Source: Effrenium voratum (Eukaryota; Sar; Dinophyceae; Suessiales; Symbiodiniaceae). From it: a DNA stretch of 64,000 nt. The notes below the pieces were generated by a model. The model was given only the letters and a program-made list of their open reading frames with translations, was not told the DNA's origin and searched no databases. The translations under genes and the position numbers were made by a program. The DNA lies in the NCBI GenBank assembly GCA_963377175.1, contig CAUJNA010002124.1, forward strand, positions 61,001 to 125,000, given 5' to 3'. Shown here in pieces: positions 11,731-26,700 of this stretch; the stretch's first letter is position 1; each line of letters opens with the position of its first letter.

Positions 11731-14700
11731 CATACATATTATACATATTATATATATATATATAGGTATGTACAGAACGTACTACGACGTGCCTGCTTAA
11801 GCATCTGTGCTTTAGCCGTTTTGAAGAGGACGTGCTGGTGGCACAGGGAGGATGAGAAAGAGCCTGATTTAGTTGAAACAAGCAGCTGACAGAAGTCGTT
11901 GCTTACGGGGCTGCCCTCGCAGCCAAGATATTTTGTGCTGCTTTGTTCCTTAAAGCAAGAAATGCGGGTGTTGGATTCCACTGGTGCTGTTTGCCTTGAT
12001 CCGAAGGACTTTGCTTGCAACCCTGAGCTTCCCTTGCCAGGACCTGTTGAACGGCAACAAGGGTGATACAGCGCAGGTGAAGCGTATTGTCTTGGCGTGC
12101 GAGAGAGACATGGAGGACTTCACCGCTGCTCGGGCCAGCAAAGAGTCGGAGAAGCAAGGAGCTGATGACACTCGATTCTGGATTCGATGGTCGCACACAG
12201 AGTTAATCCACATGCAGTTTGGTGACGGTGATGATTGTTGTCGATGATGTGACGATGATGGCGATGTGTGGTCAGAGCACCCAATGACCAAGTTGCATGC
12301 CCTTGATGGAAGCTGTGCTCCAAGGCTGCCATGGATGCGGTAAACGTTGACCTGGATGAGATGCGAGCTCGTGTGGATTCCACACATTCCATCATCACCT
12401 CGCGCCAGCGAGTCGAGGCTTGTGCCTATATTGGGAATGGAAGAAGTGAGAAGTGGGTTCCCTTTCGCAGCATGGGCAGTCGGGAAAGCATGCTCACCTT
12501 GCGCTCAGCGAGGCATTTGCTTGGCCAATTTAAGTTTTTTGTCACCTCTGAGATTCTCTAGACCTAACTTTGTATGCGCAGCATAGCGTGGACACTTTTG
12601 TAGGCGCTCGGCTTCGACAGGCCACGGTGACAGCGGAGATCTCCACGATGCGCCTGGACATGGGGGACATGCAGGAGGCGCTGAAGGCTCACGATGCCTG
12701 GATGGAGGACACGAGTTTTGCTCTCTTGTTTTGCCGTGGCGGGGTGCGCCTGTGTGGGCATGTGCTTGCAGCAGATTGTTCTTGAAAGCGTCCTATGCCC
12801 CGACCCTGGAGGACGTGTCTCAGAGCCTGCAGGAGGTGCATGAGCGTTGCCAGCAGCTCTCCGAAGACATCGGGGAGCATGCGCAGAGCACGCAGGTGGG
12901 AGAGAGACAAGGGAGGAGGGGAGGCTAGAGCGGGAGAGAGTCTCAAGGTTCTGCTAGAACAGATCTTGCAAGCAACTGTCTCGATCACAGGGCTTTTGGC
13001 GCACAAGCATTACAAGTCTCATTTGGCAGCAAGTTGCCTGTTGTCAACTTGGGCCTTGCGCCCTGATTTGCATCCAGGCCAAGCTGGATGCTAAGACCGA
13101 CATCACTGGCTGGAACGACATGAATGACGACATCGACGCCTCCATCAAGACCGTCAGGGACATGGCCTCTGCCTTGCGCCTGGAGGTGGACAGCAGGCCT
13201 TTGGGGGCAAGAGGGTGTTCCCACGCAGGCAGTGGCATCCTGGGCATTCGTCGCTCCCCGTGTTCGCCGCGCGCCACGAGTTGGCCAGGCGCCGCAAGGT
13301 GGACGAGGACCTGGGCAGCCTCCGGGAGCAACACAAGACCTTGGCCGAGAAGGTGGACACCAACTCCGGAAACATCCAGCGAGCCTCGGCGCGAGCGGGA
13401 TGGCAGTTCTGTCTCGGACTCGGTGCCGAACGAGCAGCGATAACAGGTGTTGTTAGGGTATTTTGGAGCGCATCAACACATGGTGGAGTGAGGCCAGGGA
13501 CATACAGCTCTGGACGTGATCGCGAACTGTGTGTCACAATTGCATTCCAGAAGCAAAGAGGCCAACACTTGCCAGCTAGGCCAAGGCAAATGCAAGCAAA
13601 AAGGCGCAGCAATGTGCGACGCAGTGAAGGCATGCGAGTCCATTTTAATGAAGGTTGCGTGGTACGCCACTTTTGCGGCTGACAGGCGCGCGCTGTCTCA
13701 GGCAACAGAGCAGATGGCCAAGCAAAAGGCAACATTCTGCGGAAACGCCGGGATGCAAAACAATGATGGATGGCGACTCGTGTGGGCGTTGGCTTTTTTC
13801 CCTCACGCCTCGCAATGGGCATAATATTGCTAAAACAGTGTAGGACGTGCGCACGCCAAATCAACCCCCCAAACGACCAGATGGCTTCACTGGTTTTGGC
13901 ATGTAGATCATGCTCGAGGCGAGGCAAGGCTGCGTGAAAAGTGCTTCAGTCACAGTCGGGAAACCAAACATTGCAAAGTAATGTTCCAGACTTGGGGGTG
14001 TTGCCGGTTGCTCACATGTCATATGTTCATAGAGCAAACACACACGAAGACCTGGCATCGAGCACACGCATTGGGTATTGGCACTGGACAGCCTCGGGGG
14101 AAAAACACACAATTTTCCGGCGCCCGTTCATGTTGAAAATGGAAGAGTTGAGTTGAGACTTCTGGATTCTTTTACAAGGAGGGCCATTTTTTCCGTTTTG
14201 TTTCTTCTTTTTTCTCTTTTTTCCCTAGGTGGGTGGCTTTTTGGCATTTGTGGCTTTTCATTTCGCATCCTCTGCATTCGCAGTTCCTCTCTGTTTGGCT
14301 TTTGCGGCTTTTATTGGGTTCATGCCGCAAAATTGGCTTTTTGCATCCTCTGCACTACCAGTTTCTCTCTGGCAGGTGGCTTTTTGGCTTTGTGGCTTTT
14401 GGCGGCTGTCTGGCTTTGGCTTTTTGCATCCTCTGCTTTCCCAGTTGGTTGTTGGCTTGGCTTCCTGTATCCTCAGCATCGCCAGTTCCTCTTGCCCCTA
14501 CCACCCCCCTTTCAATTAAAATGCACCCCTAATTGAATCATCACTTTTTCGATCATCATGGGAGGGACGCCGCCCCCCCCCCCCCCCCAACTCCCCACTA
14601 CTTTGTAGGATTTTCGCCCGTAAGTGAATCATCACTTTCTTGATCATCATGGGGGGCCCCCCGCTACTTTTTCCATTTTTTGCTACAATTTGAATCATCA

Positions 14701-17700
14701 CTTTCTTGATCATCATGCGGGGGCTGCCGCCCCCCCAACCCCCGCTACTTTTTACATTTTTTGCCACAATTTGAATCATCATTTTCTTGATCATCATGGG
14801 GGGGCTGCCGCCCCCCCCCCCCACCCCCTGTGTTTGGTTTATTGAACACTTGATCTCCTGCAACATTTGGCTCAAGGCCCCTTTTGTGTATCATAGCAAC
14901 ACTCATGATTGCGTGACAAAAGAACCTTTGCAGGCCGCTTACAGGATTATCCACAAGACAATCCACCAGGGACAATCCATCCTCCAATCATCCATAGTGG
15001 CATATGGGATTCTCTCCGGAATAGATCCAGGGACCAAATCAACGACCTCTACTGCCACAAAGGTACCAGTTCCCTTCTGGGATAGGTACCCCGGCAGCGG
15101 GCCTCAATTTGTGGTAGCGGAGCAGGTTTTCCGCAGAGATCCAAGGGAAGATGTCATCCGATGGAGAAGGCTTCATGGAAGCCTATTCAAGTATGGCCAA
15201 GCAACAAGGCTATACGGAGGAAACACTCAATTTATCGATGACCGCCAAGCAGCCGCCATCGTACGACGGAAAAGTCGGCTGGTTCAGGTATGAAGAGCTC
15301 GTGGACGACTGGGTGACCATCACAACAGTAGAAGCACCCACGAGAGGACCTCTGCTCAAGAGCAGACTGCCGGGAGATGCATATATGTACAAGGCAGTCC
15401 TCCAAAATGACCTTCTGCAAGATCCTGACGAAGGAGTCAACTACTTCAAGAACACGCTGAAGAAGTACTTTTTGAAAGGTGCGACCAACGTGTATCTGTA
15501 CAGGCTCCTCAGTTTCTTCAATCACTGAAGGCAGAACCAAGAGTTCCTCATTTTTACCTCAAAATTCGAAATCCTTTTCATGAGATTGAAGGCAGCATGG
15601 ATGGACTTGATGCCAGTTTTTACGGCACAGTCCCCATCATTTCCACAGTCCGTACAGGAAGCAAAAGCAAGCAGCCGGTGTTCGAGCACCGCCTCCAGCC
15701 CTGCCCAATGAGGATGATCCAGTAGTCCTCAGACAATATATCACGGGAATGCAGGACAGACAAAGGGACGCATTTCCCTTCGGGGATAATCTCATTGCAC
15801 AGTTTTTCATCATTCAGAGTGAACTGTCAAATCAGCAAAGAGAGAGAGACTGACAAGTGCAATGTCATTGAGAAACATCTCACTAGAAAACCACTCCTAT
15901 GAGATGCTGAAGACACATTACCATGAACTCTTCATCACGACGAGGACATCCATTCAAGATCCATCCATCCGACCTCAAGGAAGCAACCGAAGCAACACAT
16001 TCTTCATCATCGAACAAGGTGAATATGAAGGAGAAGAAGGCTTCTGGGTTGAGGATGAAGAAGGACTTGAAGGATTCATGTCTAACAACGATGAAGAGAC
16101 GTTCTGGGTCCTCGAGGAGAACGATGCGTTCATAGCAAGAGAAGTGTCGGGGAGGAACTTCAATTTCAAGAAGAGAAAAGGAAAAGGAAAATCAGGAAAC
16201 AAAAAGGGCAGTCACCAACGAGGTGGCTTTAAACCCTTCAGAAAAAAGCGGTTCTGGCGGAAAGGCCAATATGGCCAACGAAAACTATGATCCCTACGAC
16301 CAGGCATATTGGGGAAAAGGCAAAGGAAAGAAGGGAAAGAAAGGAAAATCAAAATTCCAATGCCCCTATGATGGAAACAAAGGTTCTCCATCCTATGAGA
16401 ATGGCAAAGGAAAGAGCGGACAGGAAAAAGGAAAATCCAAGACGTTCGCAGCCACCGCAGAGAAGACGGAGGAGCAGCCCGCCATCCAGCAGACTGCGCC
16501 ATCCATAGAGCCTACCTATGCCGGTTGGACAGACCAAGACTGGGATCAATCATGGACATGGAACGAACATGGCTGGTACTCATCCCATGAGACATCCAGC
16601 ACAGGACAAGCGCTAATGGCATTCCATGATGCATATGAGCATCATGAGAAAAAGGCCACCCACGGGACGCTGCTCCAATCAGATACAGTTTCAGAACACA
16701 ATCTGTCCGTTGCGACAAATCATAGCCTTCTGGCAACAAAGCTGATGGCGCCTGTCATCAACCCTCAGCACAATCCGACCTATGCGATTCTGGACAATGG
16801 ATGTGCCAGATCTATGGGCAGCTGGCATGCAATCCAGCGTTTTACTCAGGCCATCGAACCAATGAAGGACATCATCTCGTATCAGTACATCTCGGCCGAG
16901 ACCAAGTTCACTTTTGCAAACGGAGAGACTGCCAGGGTAAATTGGACCCTGCATCTTCGATATCACACTCCTCCATGCAGTACCAACATCGACGTCCTTG
17001 AACAAGGAACTGTACCGATCCTCCTCAGCATCAGTCAGATGCGGAACCTCTACATGACCATCGAGCACACACCTCAATGTGACAAGATCACATGCAAAGC
17101 CTTTGGCGTGAACCGTCAAGCAGTTCCAGTATCCGGTACAGGACATGCGCTCGTCGATCTCGCTGGAGTTGCAAGAGTGAAGGCGCTGGAGAAATTGCTC
17201 ACAAAGGCCTCACCAACTATGTCTATGACGATGATAACAGCATCAAGTTTCCCTCCGGGGATCTCACCAAGAGTGAAACTGTTTGTGCAGCAAAATCACC
17301 CGAGACAAAGGAGGACCTAGCAACTCCTAAGATCATTGGGTCTCAAAAGCAGGACCATTGGATCCTTGACAAGAAGAACAAGCAGCTCGTCCGTGTGCGC
17401 ATAACGCCCAGAAAGGCGCTGTTCACACCAAATGGAGCCAAGGAGTGTCCAATCAATCCTGATAACATTAGCCGAGAGCGTACTACGGAAATCATTGATG
17501 CATCCGTAGGTGGAGATCCAGACATCCTAGAAGACAATTGGAGACTTACATCCCAGGCAAATAAACCGATGACTAACCCGTGGATAGGTAAGACCATTTT
17601 CACCTTCGCGGACAATTCGCTTAAGGACGAAGAAGCAGGTTCAGGATCGGCAGCAGACAGGATCATCGACAAGAAGGGCCGGTCGACCATTGAGCCAGAT

Positions 17701-20700
17701 CCTTTCGCACCATCCTCAGAAGAACCAACATCGCTTCTGCTTGCCCTACACAGAACCCACAAGCCATTGTCAAATCCCGAAGAGTTGAAGAAGCTCCACC
17801 TGCAGCATCATCACATGACAACAGATCAATTTCGATTTAGAACCCGCGCACTTCATTTGCCGAAATCAACATTCGATCTATTTGGCAAAATCCTAAGTGA
17901 GTGTGAAGTTTGCCAAGCGGCAAAAAATGCACCGTCACGAAGCAAAACAAGTGGACTTCGAGCGGACACCTTTGGTGACATGACATTCATTGATCACTGT
18001 CAAGTTCCTCTTGGAACCGGAGAACACATCATTGTTTTTGTCATGCTGGATGGAGCAACAACATTGCTCACTGCAGAGGCAGTGACAACTACGCAAGAAG
18101 TCGAGAACATCACTGTCCCCAGGAACTATTTTGACCAGTATCACTTGCAGCCCAAATCAGTTGTCGCAGATCAAGCCTTCATGACAGAGACATGGGAACA
18201 TGGCTATCAGTCCCTTGACATCACACCGATATCCTTGGGACCGAATACACCGTGGCCAAATCGAGCTGAAGCAGCAGTCGACTCCTGAAGGCGCAACTCA
18301 AGATCATGCTAAGTTCCATCAAGGCAGGTGCAGCACCTGCAACACTGAAGAAAGTGACATACAGACAGCTAGTGAAGGCCGCTGCAACTGTCAGGAACCA
18401 GACTGTCACCTACGGGGGTGTAACACCACTGGAGCTCGCATTCGGAAGACGACCAGCAGATCTCATCCAACTCGATGTCGCAACACCAACTCAGCTCACG
18501 ATTAACAGGAATGAAGAAGAGCTGACAGCCATCCAGATCAAGCAGCTGTCCAAGCAAGCGTTCCAAGAAGCGCGTCAATCCGAAGACATCCGACGAGACC
18601 TTGCTCAAAATCTCCGAATGAGTTCTAAGCCTCTTCAGGTGAAGGACAAGGTATTTTACTGGCAGGAAGACAAATCCAAGATCCGTTCCGATGGAAGCAA
18701 GGGAGGAATATGGCTGAAAGGAAAGATGGTAGGACTTGATCTTGGGACTCGACTCATCAAGGTTAACATGACGAAGGTGAGGAAGGATGAAACCATCCCT
18801 CCGGGGAAACCTGGAATTGATCTTCTATCACCAGAAGAGCGAGAATCCTTGCAGAAGGAGCAACCCGGCTCCTCTGCAGACGCCAAGAAAAAGGAGTCAT
18901 CCGCACCAGCTCCTAAGCCAAGATCCTCAGTGCCATTGCGTATCGCGGGAAAAACAACTCCCAAACCTGCAGAACCTCATCCGGCAGAGAACATGTTCGT
19001 CGAGGACCCTACATCCGTTCCTGAACAAGCACATTGGAATTGTGTACGTAAAGGAAAGATCCACGTTCTCGAGATCTTTGCAGGAAGTGCCAGATTCAGT
19101 CAATGCTGTGCACTCTCAGGTCTTAAAGTTGGGACTCCCGTGACATCCGCGCCGGATTCGACGTAATGACATCCAAGGGACGACACATGGTCATGGAGAT
19201 CATCAGGGAGCAAGCGCCTGATGTCATCCTAATGGCACCGGTCTGTGGACCATGGTCAAATATGCAGAACATCCAACAAGACCAACAAAAGGTTGGGGAA
19301 AAGCGGAGACGCTACCTTCCCATGGTTGAATTTGTGGCATCCATTGCGCGATATCAGTTGAAGCACAGAAGATACTTCATCATCGAAAACCCTCAGACAC
19401 CCAGGATATGGTATCTGAAGTGTATGCAACAATTGTTTTGCAGATCCATCCGTGACCTGGGGAGATTTCCATTTCTGTGCATACGGACTAAAAGATCCTG
19501 AATCCGGACTCAGAAGTCTCAAGCCCACGAGTTTGATGCACAGCTTACCTCCCGAGGTAATGAGACCGATCTTCCGAAGGTGTAAACATTTCTCCAGCTC
19601 AGTCAAGCACGAACATCAACCCCTAGAGGGAAACGCTGGTACTTTCGGAAGCAGGACTAAACTGGCACAGGTGTATCCTTACCAGTTCTGTCAGGATCTC
19701 GCGCATATCCTCCTACGACACTTGCAGGTGAAACCGCTTGACAACGAGGTGTACCTCTTGGAGGACCTTTGCGAACCATTCACCATGATCAAGCAGGTTG
19801 ACACCCTGAGAAAGGAGATGGAAGCCATTGACAAGGAATTCAACATGACCAGCAGCAGTCTTGCAGTCAGAGTCCAAGACCTGCCGTTCAACAAAGACGT
19901 TCAACCACTGGTCATCCAGGATCCGCCAGTCCAAAAGTTTCAGAAGACAATGAAGCAGCACCCACCTGGGACTGAAATCGATAAGCAAGATCCTAATGAC
20001 TGGCGATGTCAGAACATGTGGAATGGCTGTAAGAAGTTGAGACAATTGTGCATCTCATCCACTCAGTAGCATACGTCCACACCATCGGCGTCAATCTGCC
20101 AATTACGTCACCTCCGGACGATGCGATCATATCCTTCTGGCAGCCTGATCAGCTGAATAGAATTTGGGTCTTGCCTGCATCAAAATGCAATTGGGAGAAA
20201 TATGATCCGAAGACTTGGCATGCTGTGATGTTTTCATCCGTTCATCAATCGTTCACAGATGCGCCGGCTATCAGGCCGATGCCCATCGAGACAAACAGCA
20301 TCCACCTGATCAGCCGGACCATCCCATGCCTGATCCAAGACCTCCAACTCCACCGGACGAGAACATGTCAGATCCTCCTCCGGATCCTCCACATCAGCCT
20401 GATCATCCCATGCCGCCAGCACCACGCAGTGTGTCGCCAGACAGTCCAGTGGATCCACCACTGCCGCCGCACGACAAACCTGGCGGAGGAGATGCAGCGG
20501 TTAAACGGCAAAAACAGTGAATTTCATCCTCAAGCGGACTCAATCGACTGGCGGGTGATGTCTCCTTGCCGTCACAGTCGCAATCATCTCAGCCAATTCT
20601 TCCGACTGTCGTGGTACCTTCACCACCTGCGATTCTTACAAATCCCGAAGCAGAAGACCAAGATGAAGATCTTGAACTGCCAACACTTGCGCAAGAAGAA

Positions 20701-23700
20701 ACAACCGGCAGTCCATCAAAGAAGCAGAAGACTGGGAAGAAGAAGAAGAAGCCAGATGACAATGATGAGTCACCTGGGCATTCTCCCAGACATGATCCTG
20801 CATCTTCATCCAATTATAATCCGAACAATCCAGCGAATTTGCCGGTCAATATGAAAGTGAGGAAGAACTGATTCCTCATGTTCCAACCTCATCCGGCACT
20901 GGAAGTTCAGAAAGAACCATGAGATACACTGACCAGGAAGATGGAGATTCAGAAGACTCCCAGAGGACCAGATCTTACGATGATCACCAAGCTGATCTCG
21001 TTCTTGATGAAGCACATTGGTCACTCATGACAGCCGAGCAGAAGATCTGTGCGAACACCGGATCCTTTACGGTTCCGAGAGATATCGAAGGCAACCCTGT
21101 CTTTCTTGGACGTGTGAAAGGGACCTTCATCCCATCGCCCCGATGCGGATTCTCTCATCAGAAATACACAGATCAGAATCATGTTGACCAGTTATGCAAG
21201 AACATGACTGATGATGACCGTGCGCTCTTAGTACTGTACTCATCCAAGCAAGAATCCTTGAAGGCTTCATCCACATCCGCACTCATTGGCAAGAAGCGGA
21301 AAGAAGCTACAGCCGCGGAAATAAGAGCTTACCAAAAGCAATTCCTTGAAGCTAAGCAGCTCGAGTGCAAATCTTGGCTTGATAATGAAGTGTTCGACTT
21401 AGTCGATACACGCAAGATTCAGGTCAGGAACTGGGTCACTGGTCGCTGGGTACTCACCCTAAAGCGAGACAAGGATGGTAACTTCCTCAAGACCAAGGCT
21501 CGCTGGGTCCTCCGAGGCTTCCAAGACAAGCAGAAGAATGATCAGCAGACAGACAGTCCTGCTGCATCCAGGGTGGCTTCCGCCTTGCAATCCAAGCAGC
21601 CTCAAATAAAGGCTGGAATATATTCCACATGGATTTGAAGACACCATTTCTCCAAGGCGAAGCATACGATCAGACTCGTGACATCATTTGTCAGATCCCT
21701 CCTGAAATGGGATATCCACCACACATTGGAGCGCGCATGAAGAAGCCTGCCTATGGGCTAAATGACGCACCCCGCAGATGGTGGAACATCCTTGATTCGG
21801 CACTCCGTTCTTCCGGACTGGTGCCAGCCAGGGCAGACCGCTCATACGTATACTACGGCAAGCAGCTTCCAAAGCCCGCATTGGTGAGTGAGAAGAAGTC
21901 ATCCAATACTTTCGATCTCGAAGGAGCAGTTGATTACCTTATGGATCCTGTTTATGGTAACAATGCCAAGAATCGACAAGTTCATGGAGCACTATCACTT
22001 CATGTAGATGATCTTCTCATGACGGGGAATGACGTGTTCGAGAAGGAAATCATGGGACGACTTCGAAAAGATTTTCAAGTTGGTTCCGGAGACAAAAATG
22101 ATTGCCTCTTCGTAGGACAGCGCATCCAATGGAAGCAAGATGACAAGCACGATTGGTACATCAATGTCCATCAGACTGTTGCCATTGACGAACTTCAGGA
22201 GATCACCTTTGACAAACACCTGAAGGACGACACTCCTCTTACTCCACAAACGCATACTGAATACAGAAGTGTCCTAGGTCAGATCAACTGGTTACAATCG
22301 CGAACGCAGTTCCACATTGGCTATCAGTTCTCCAGGTGTGCGTCCAAGGCATCATCACCGACCATTGAGGACGTTCGCGCCAATAATGAGACAGTCAGAA
22401 CCATCAAAAGCATCCCGCTTAGTATGAGATTCTGGCCCCTTCGTGGCAAGACGCGCATAGTTGGCTATCCAGATGCATCCTATCGCAACAATGAGGATAA
22501 GTCATCCCAACGTGCGCATGTTATTTTTCTTGCAGAACAAAGAGATCTTCGAGAGGCTCATTGATCGACTACGAGACGCACAAGATCGCCGCCACAACCA
22601 TGTCCACTACTGTTGCAGAGTTGCACGGACCAATGCGTTGTTACGGTTCAGCATTATTTCTTCGCGGTCTCTGGTCAGACATAACAGGCGAAATCGCAGA
22701 TGTACACATCCGCACTGATGCGAACAATCTTGTCACCATCCACAACACATCAACCAGAACAGAAAGAAAAATGCATTTGATCCAGATGTTGAGAAAGGAA
22801 AGCAACAGTGGACAGATGCACGACCTTGCGCATGTACGGAGTGAAGATTGTCTGGCAGATTCGCTGACCAAGCGCTCAGCTAAAGCAGACGAGCTCATCA
22901 AGGCCGTCCTCACCGGAAATCTCTTGAATGTTGACGCACATCCACCTTTCCGTACCATGTTGCAGAACAAGGCGTTTTTGGTTGAGTGGTTAGCGCACAA
23001 CACGAAGCACGGACCCGACATCATTGCCTTTGCAGGAGTCGGTATAGCAGAATCAATGTTTGCTTACTGGGCATGATCCGCATGTCCACGAATTCTGATG
23101 CATGAGTTTTTCCGTTTTGCACATTTTCAATTCCTCAAATCCGTGATGCGTGTTTTAGCACTTGACCCGTTTTGAATATCAAGAAATATGTGTCTGCATC
23201 CGCAGCCACTTTCGGTTTACAACCAATCCGACCTTTGCAGTCTTGTATGCTCGATCATTTCGAAGACATGCCCATTCTCAACATGATCTTCGGACGATCC
23301 AGCGCCGCGGCTCCTTTGCCACAGCCGCTGGTGAAGAGACGGGCATCTCCGTTGAAGGAATCCCCTGCTCGTGATGAGGAAGATGAGACGTCCGACTGCC
23401 CCATGGAGCAAGTCGCAGATGAGAATCCATCCGCCTCTCAACAACCCGAGAATGTCAACATGGAGCAGGTTGATTATGATCCAGATTCCGACGACGATGA
23501 TTCAGATGAAGAAGGGCGTCCTCCCGCAGGAAGGCCTACGTCAAAGGCGATGCCACATCCGAAACTTGTTCCAAAGTCACCGCAACATCCTGGATGAAGA
23601 GACGGAATCCGACAATCATCCTGGTGATCGACCTGCACTTCCAAGGCGACCAGCGATGCGGCCAGTTCTCACATCCAATGGTCGGTGGTTTGTAACATAT

Positions 23701-26700
23701 GGATCGGATACCGACATCAGCCTCCAGAAGGAATCCGTACACCCAGAACCTTTCGGAAACTCAAAATTCCTGAATTTCGTGTACGAATACTACAAGGAGT
23801 GCTCAACCATCCTCGAGGTCAATCCGGATTTCCACTTCATCCCTGAGCATGAACGACCACATGGAGTCAAAGTATTTTGGTTGAAGGCCAGATTCAACGA
23901 TTACTGGCAGCCAACACTTCAAGGTGAAGGACCTCATACAGAGAAGCAATACATGGACTTCATCAAGAAGGTCTACAGCATCTGCTGCTACACCAATGCT
24001 CAATCCGAAGTTTACGGAACCGACATCATCCCGATGGTATGCCACAACGGCAACATTGATCTCGAGAAGACCGTCCAGAATGTCGAACAGGTTTGCAAAT
24101 ACTTCCACATGGATCCATCCAAGGCGAAACAGATCACCGACCTCATCCTCTGGCGAATCGAGAGAATGAGCAGATCGTTTTCCGGATGTCTTCGACATGA
24201 TCCAAGGCATGGCATCCATAAGGAATGCAGACGACAAGTGGATATGGGTCCTGATGGATCCGTTGAGCTCTATGACGCATTGACCTGCGTCACACATGCC
24301 AGGAACTTCATTGGAAATAAGCCAGGACTTCTCTTGATGGCTATGTTCCCGAGCTATGGAAAATCACGCTTCGAAATTGCATTCGTGTTTCCATCCGTGG
24401 ACGGGTCATACACGGAACGCAAGGCACGGGGAGAAATTGTTCCAAGGAATCGATGGATCGATAAGCTCACCACAAGATCCGCACAAAATGCACTCCGGCC
24501 TGATGGCAAGGAATTCTATAACGATCACGAGATGGAGTTCTATGTGAGATGCAACAGCGGACATACACGACAAGTCGAGATCCAATCCTTTGGACGACCC
24601 CTGTACTCTGAGCAGCAGAGAGAGCGTCAACACGACGAACCGGACTATGATCTGCCAACGGAATCCATCCCACCAAGCCCGCATCCGTCAAGATCCGAGG
24701 CGCCTCATGAAGATGAAGGCGCAGCTCAGCCCAAGTACAGAGTGCGAAGCCGGCACCACCATCTATTGAAGAAGAGAGAAAAATCAAGCCGTTCGCGAAG
24801 ATCACGTTCATGTTCCATGCAACCTATGGAAATCAGCTCCTCAGCATCCACATGGCATGCATCGATGACGTCATCCTTGATGACGATGAGTCAGAAGCAG
24901 CACTAACCCATGTGGCAGCAGGAAGAGATGCACTGTTGATCCTTGCATTCCTCAAGGACCAAGACTATGGCATCCGACTCTCCGAAGAGCGAACAGCGTT
25001 GACAGATCAAACCATCGAGGCAAGGAACATTGTTGCAGCATTTGAACCTGATGGCAGCATCATGGCGAGCAACAAGTGGATCATGAAGAAGCATCTCAGT
25101 TATGAAGATTACGAGATGTACGACACCAAGATCCGTGATTTTGCCGATGCCTTCTTCAATTATGTGAATTCCACAAAGCGCAGCAAGGAAAAAGATACTT
25201 CCTCAGAGACCAAGAAGCGACGGCATTCCACCGATCAGGACGAAGCTGAAGAGGAAACCATGGAACCCTCCGGGGAAAGATCCGTCAAACCAAAGGTCAC
25301 CGTGGAATATCACAATTAAGAGAACCTAGACGAGTTCTTCCAGGAACTCAAGGGAATCTATCTCGAAACAGATTTGAACAAAAAGGACGCCGAGGAAGAG
25401 CTCGCGGAGACCAAGGGGAACCTCCTCCGCTTCATGAACAAGTGCAACCAGGATCCAAGAAGAGCTCATCCCAAATTGACAGAGTGCGAGAGAGCCTCAT
25501 TGGCACATGTCGATCCCGATGTCAATCTCGGAGAAGAAGAATTCTACTTCCCTCATCGAGGAGAATGTCCCACCATAGACGAGTACAAGCAAGCGCAACC
25601 AGGATCCGGCTATCCGATTAAAGCTTCCACTTGGATTGAAGAAGCTTAGGTCACATGATGACCCGGAAATCATCCGAGCGTATGCCGATATCCTGGGATC
25701 GCTGATGCAGCCGACCGACCGTCCTCCTGTGGACTATCTTAAGATGCATGAGTTCACCTCATCCATAGCTATCAACATGCTTACCTTGAACGATGGGAAG
25801 ATGATGATGCAGAACAGTGCACACATCTTACTTCAGTCCTAATGATGAGAAATCCAGGGAGCTCATCAAGACGTTCATCCGATTCGGGTACAAGGGCATC
25901 GTGATCAAGCAATGGCCATCCAGACCGATCGCATGCTTTGTCCGCGGCGGACCTTCTGCAAGAGTGGAACTTCTGGCAAGACACATTTCCACCAAGAGTC
26001 AGAATTGGGGAACCACATTCGGAATGTTCAGATGTTTCTTCGGAACCGAAGGAAATTGCACTGATCCCGAATACGAAATTCCGACCTCGGATTGCTTGGC
26101 AACTACGGGACCATCCATGTTCACTGAATCCAAGAAGTACATTGGACCGAGATTGCCAGCACGCACCATTGTCCAAGGACATGGCCGAGACAAGGAGATT
26201 GTCGTTCTCCACATCGAGCAGAGTGATGAGTTTCGCGGCATGCTCCCGAAATCATCCAACAAGTCACTCCTCGAGTATGACGACCGCCACATAACGAGGG
26301 CAGACCTCCCGTTTGCTACCATTGGAGTTTTCCACATTCATCCATCAATCAGCCATGGAGCAGCACGGGAAGATCTTCAGAATGAAATCATGCCGCTCGT
26401 GACTTTGTACCGATGCGATGCGATCACCGGAGACGCCAATAAATCAGCGAATACCTACAGCAAACTCCAGCACGTCTTCAATCCGGCCAACGGTCTCGTG
26501 AACATCCTCATGAAGGCATATCAGAGACTGTGGAATGAAACGAAGAATTTGCCACTCGTGGACAGAATGGAGTATGCGATGGAGACTTCGTGCACCCTAA
26601 TATCCATTGTTCGTCATCACCTGTACATGAAGTGTGGATCAGGATATGACCGAACAGTCCGAGATGTGATGATGACTTTCGTGTTTGGATGGGGCAAAAC

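Noticed and set aside
13154..13927. 257-aa minus-strand open frame
   Set aside because: It covers three phased coiled-coil exons on the other strand and shows no domain.
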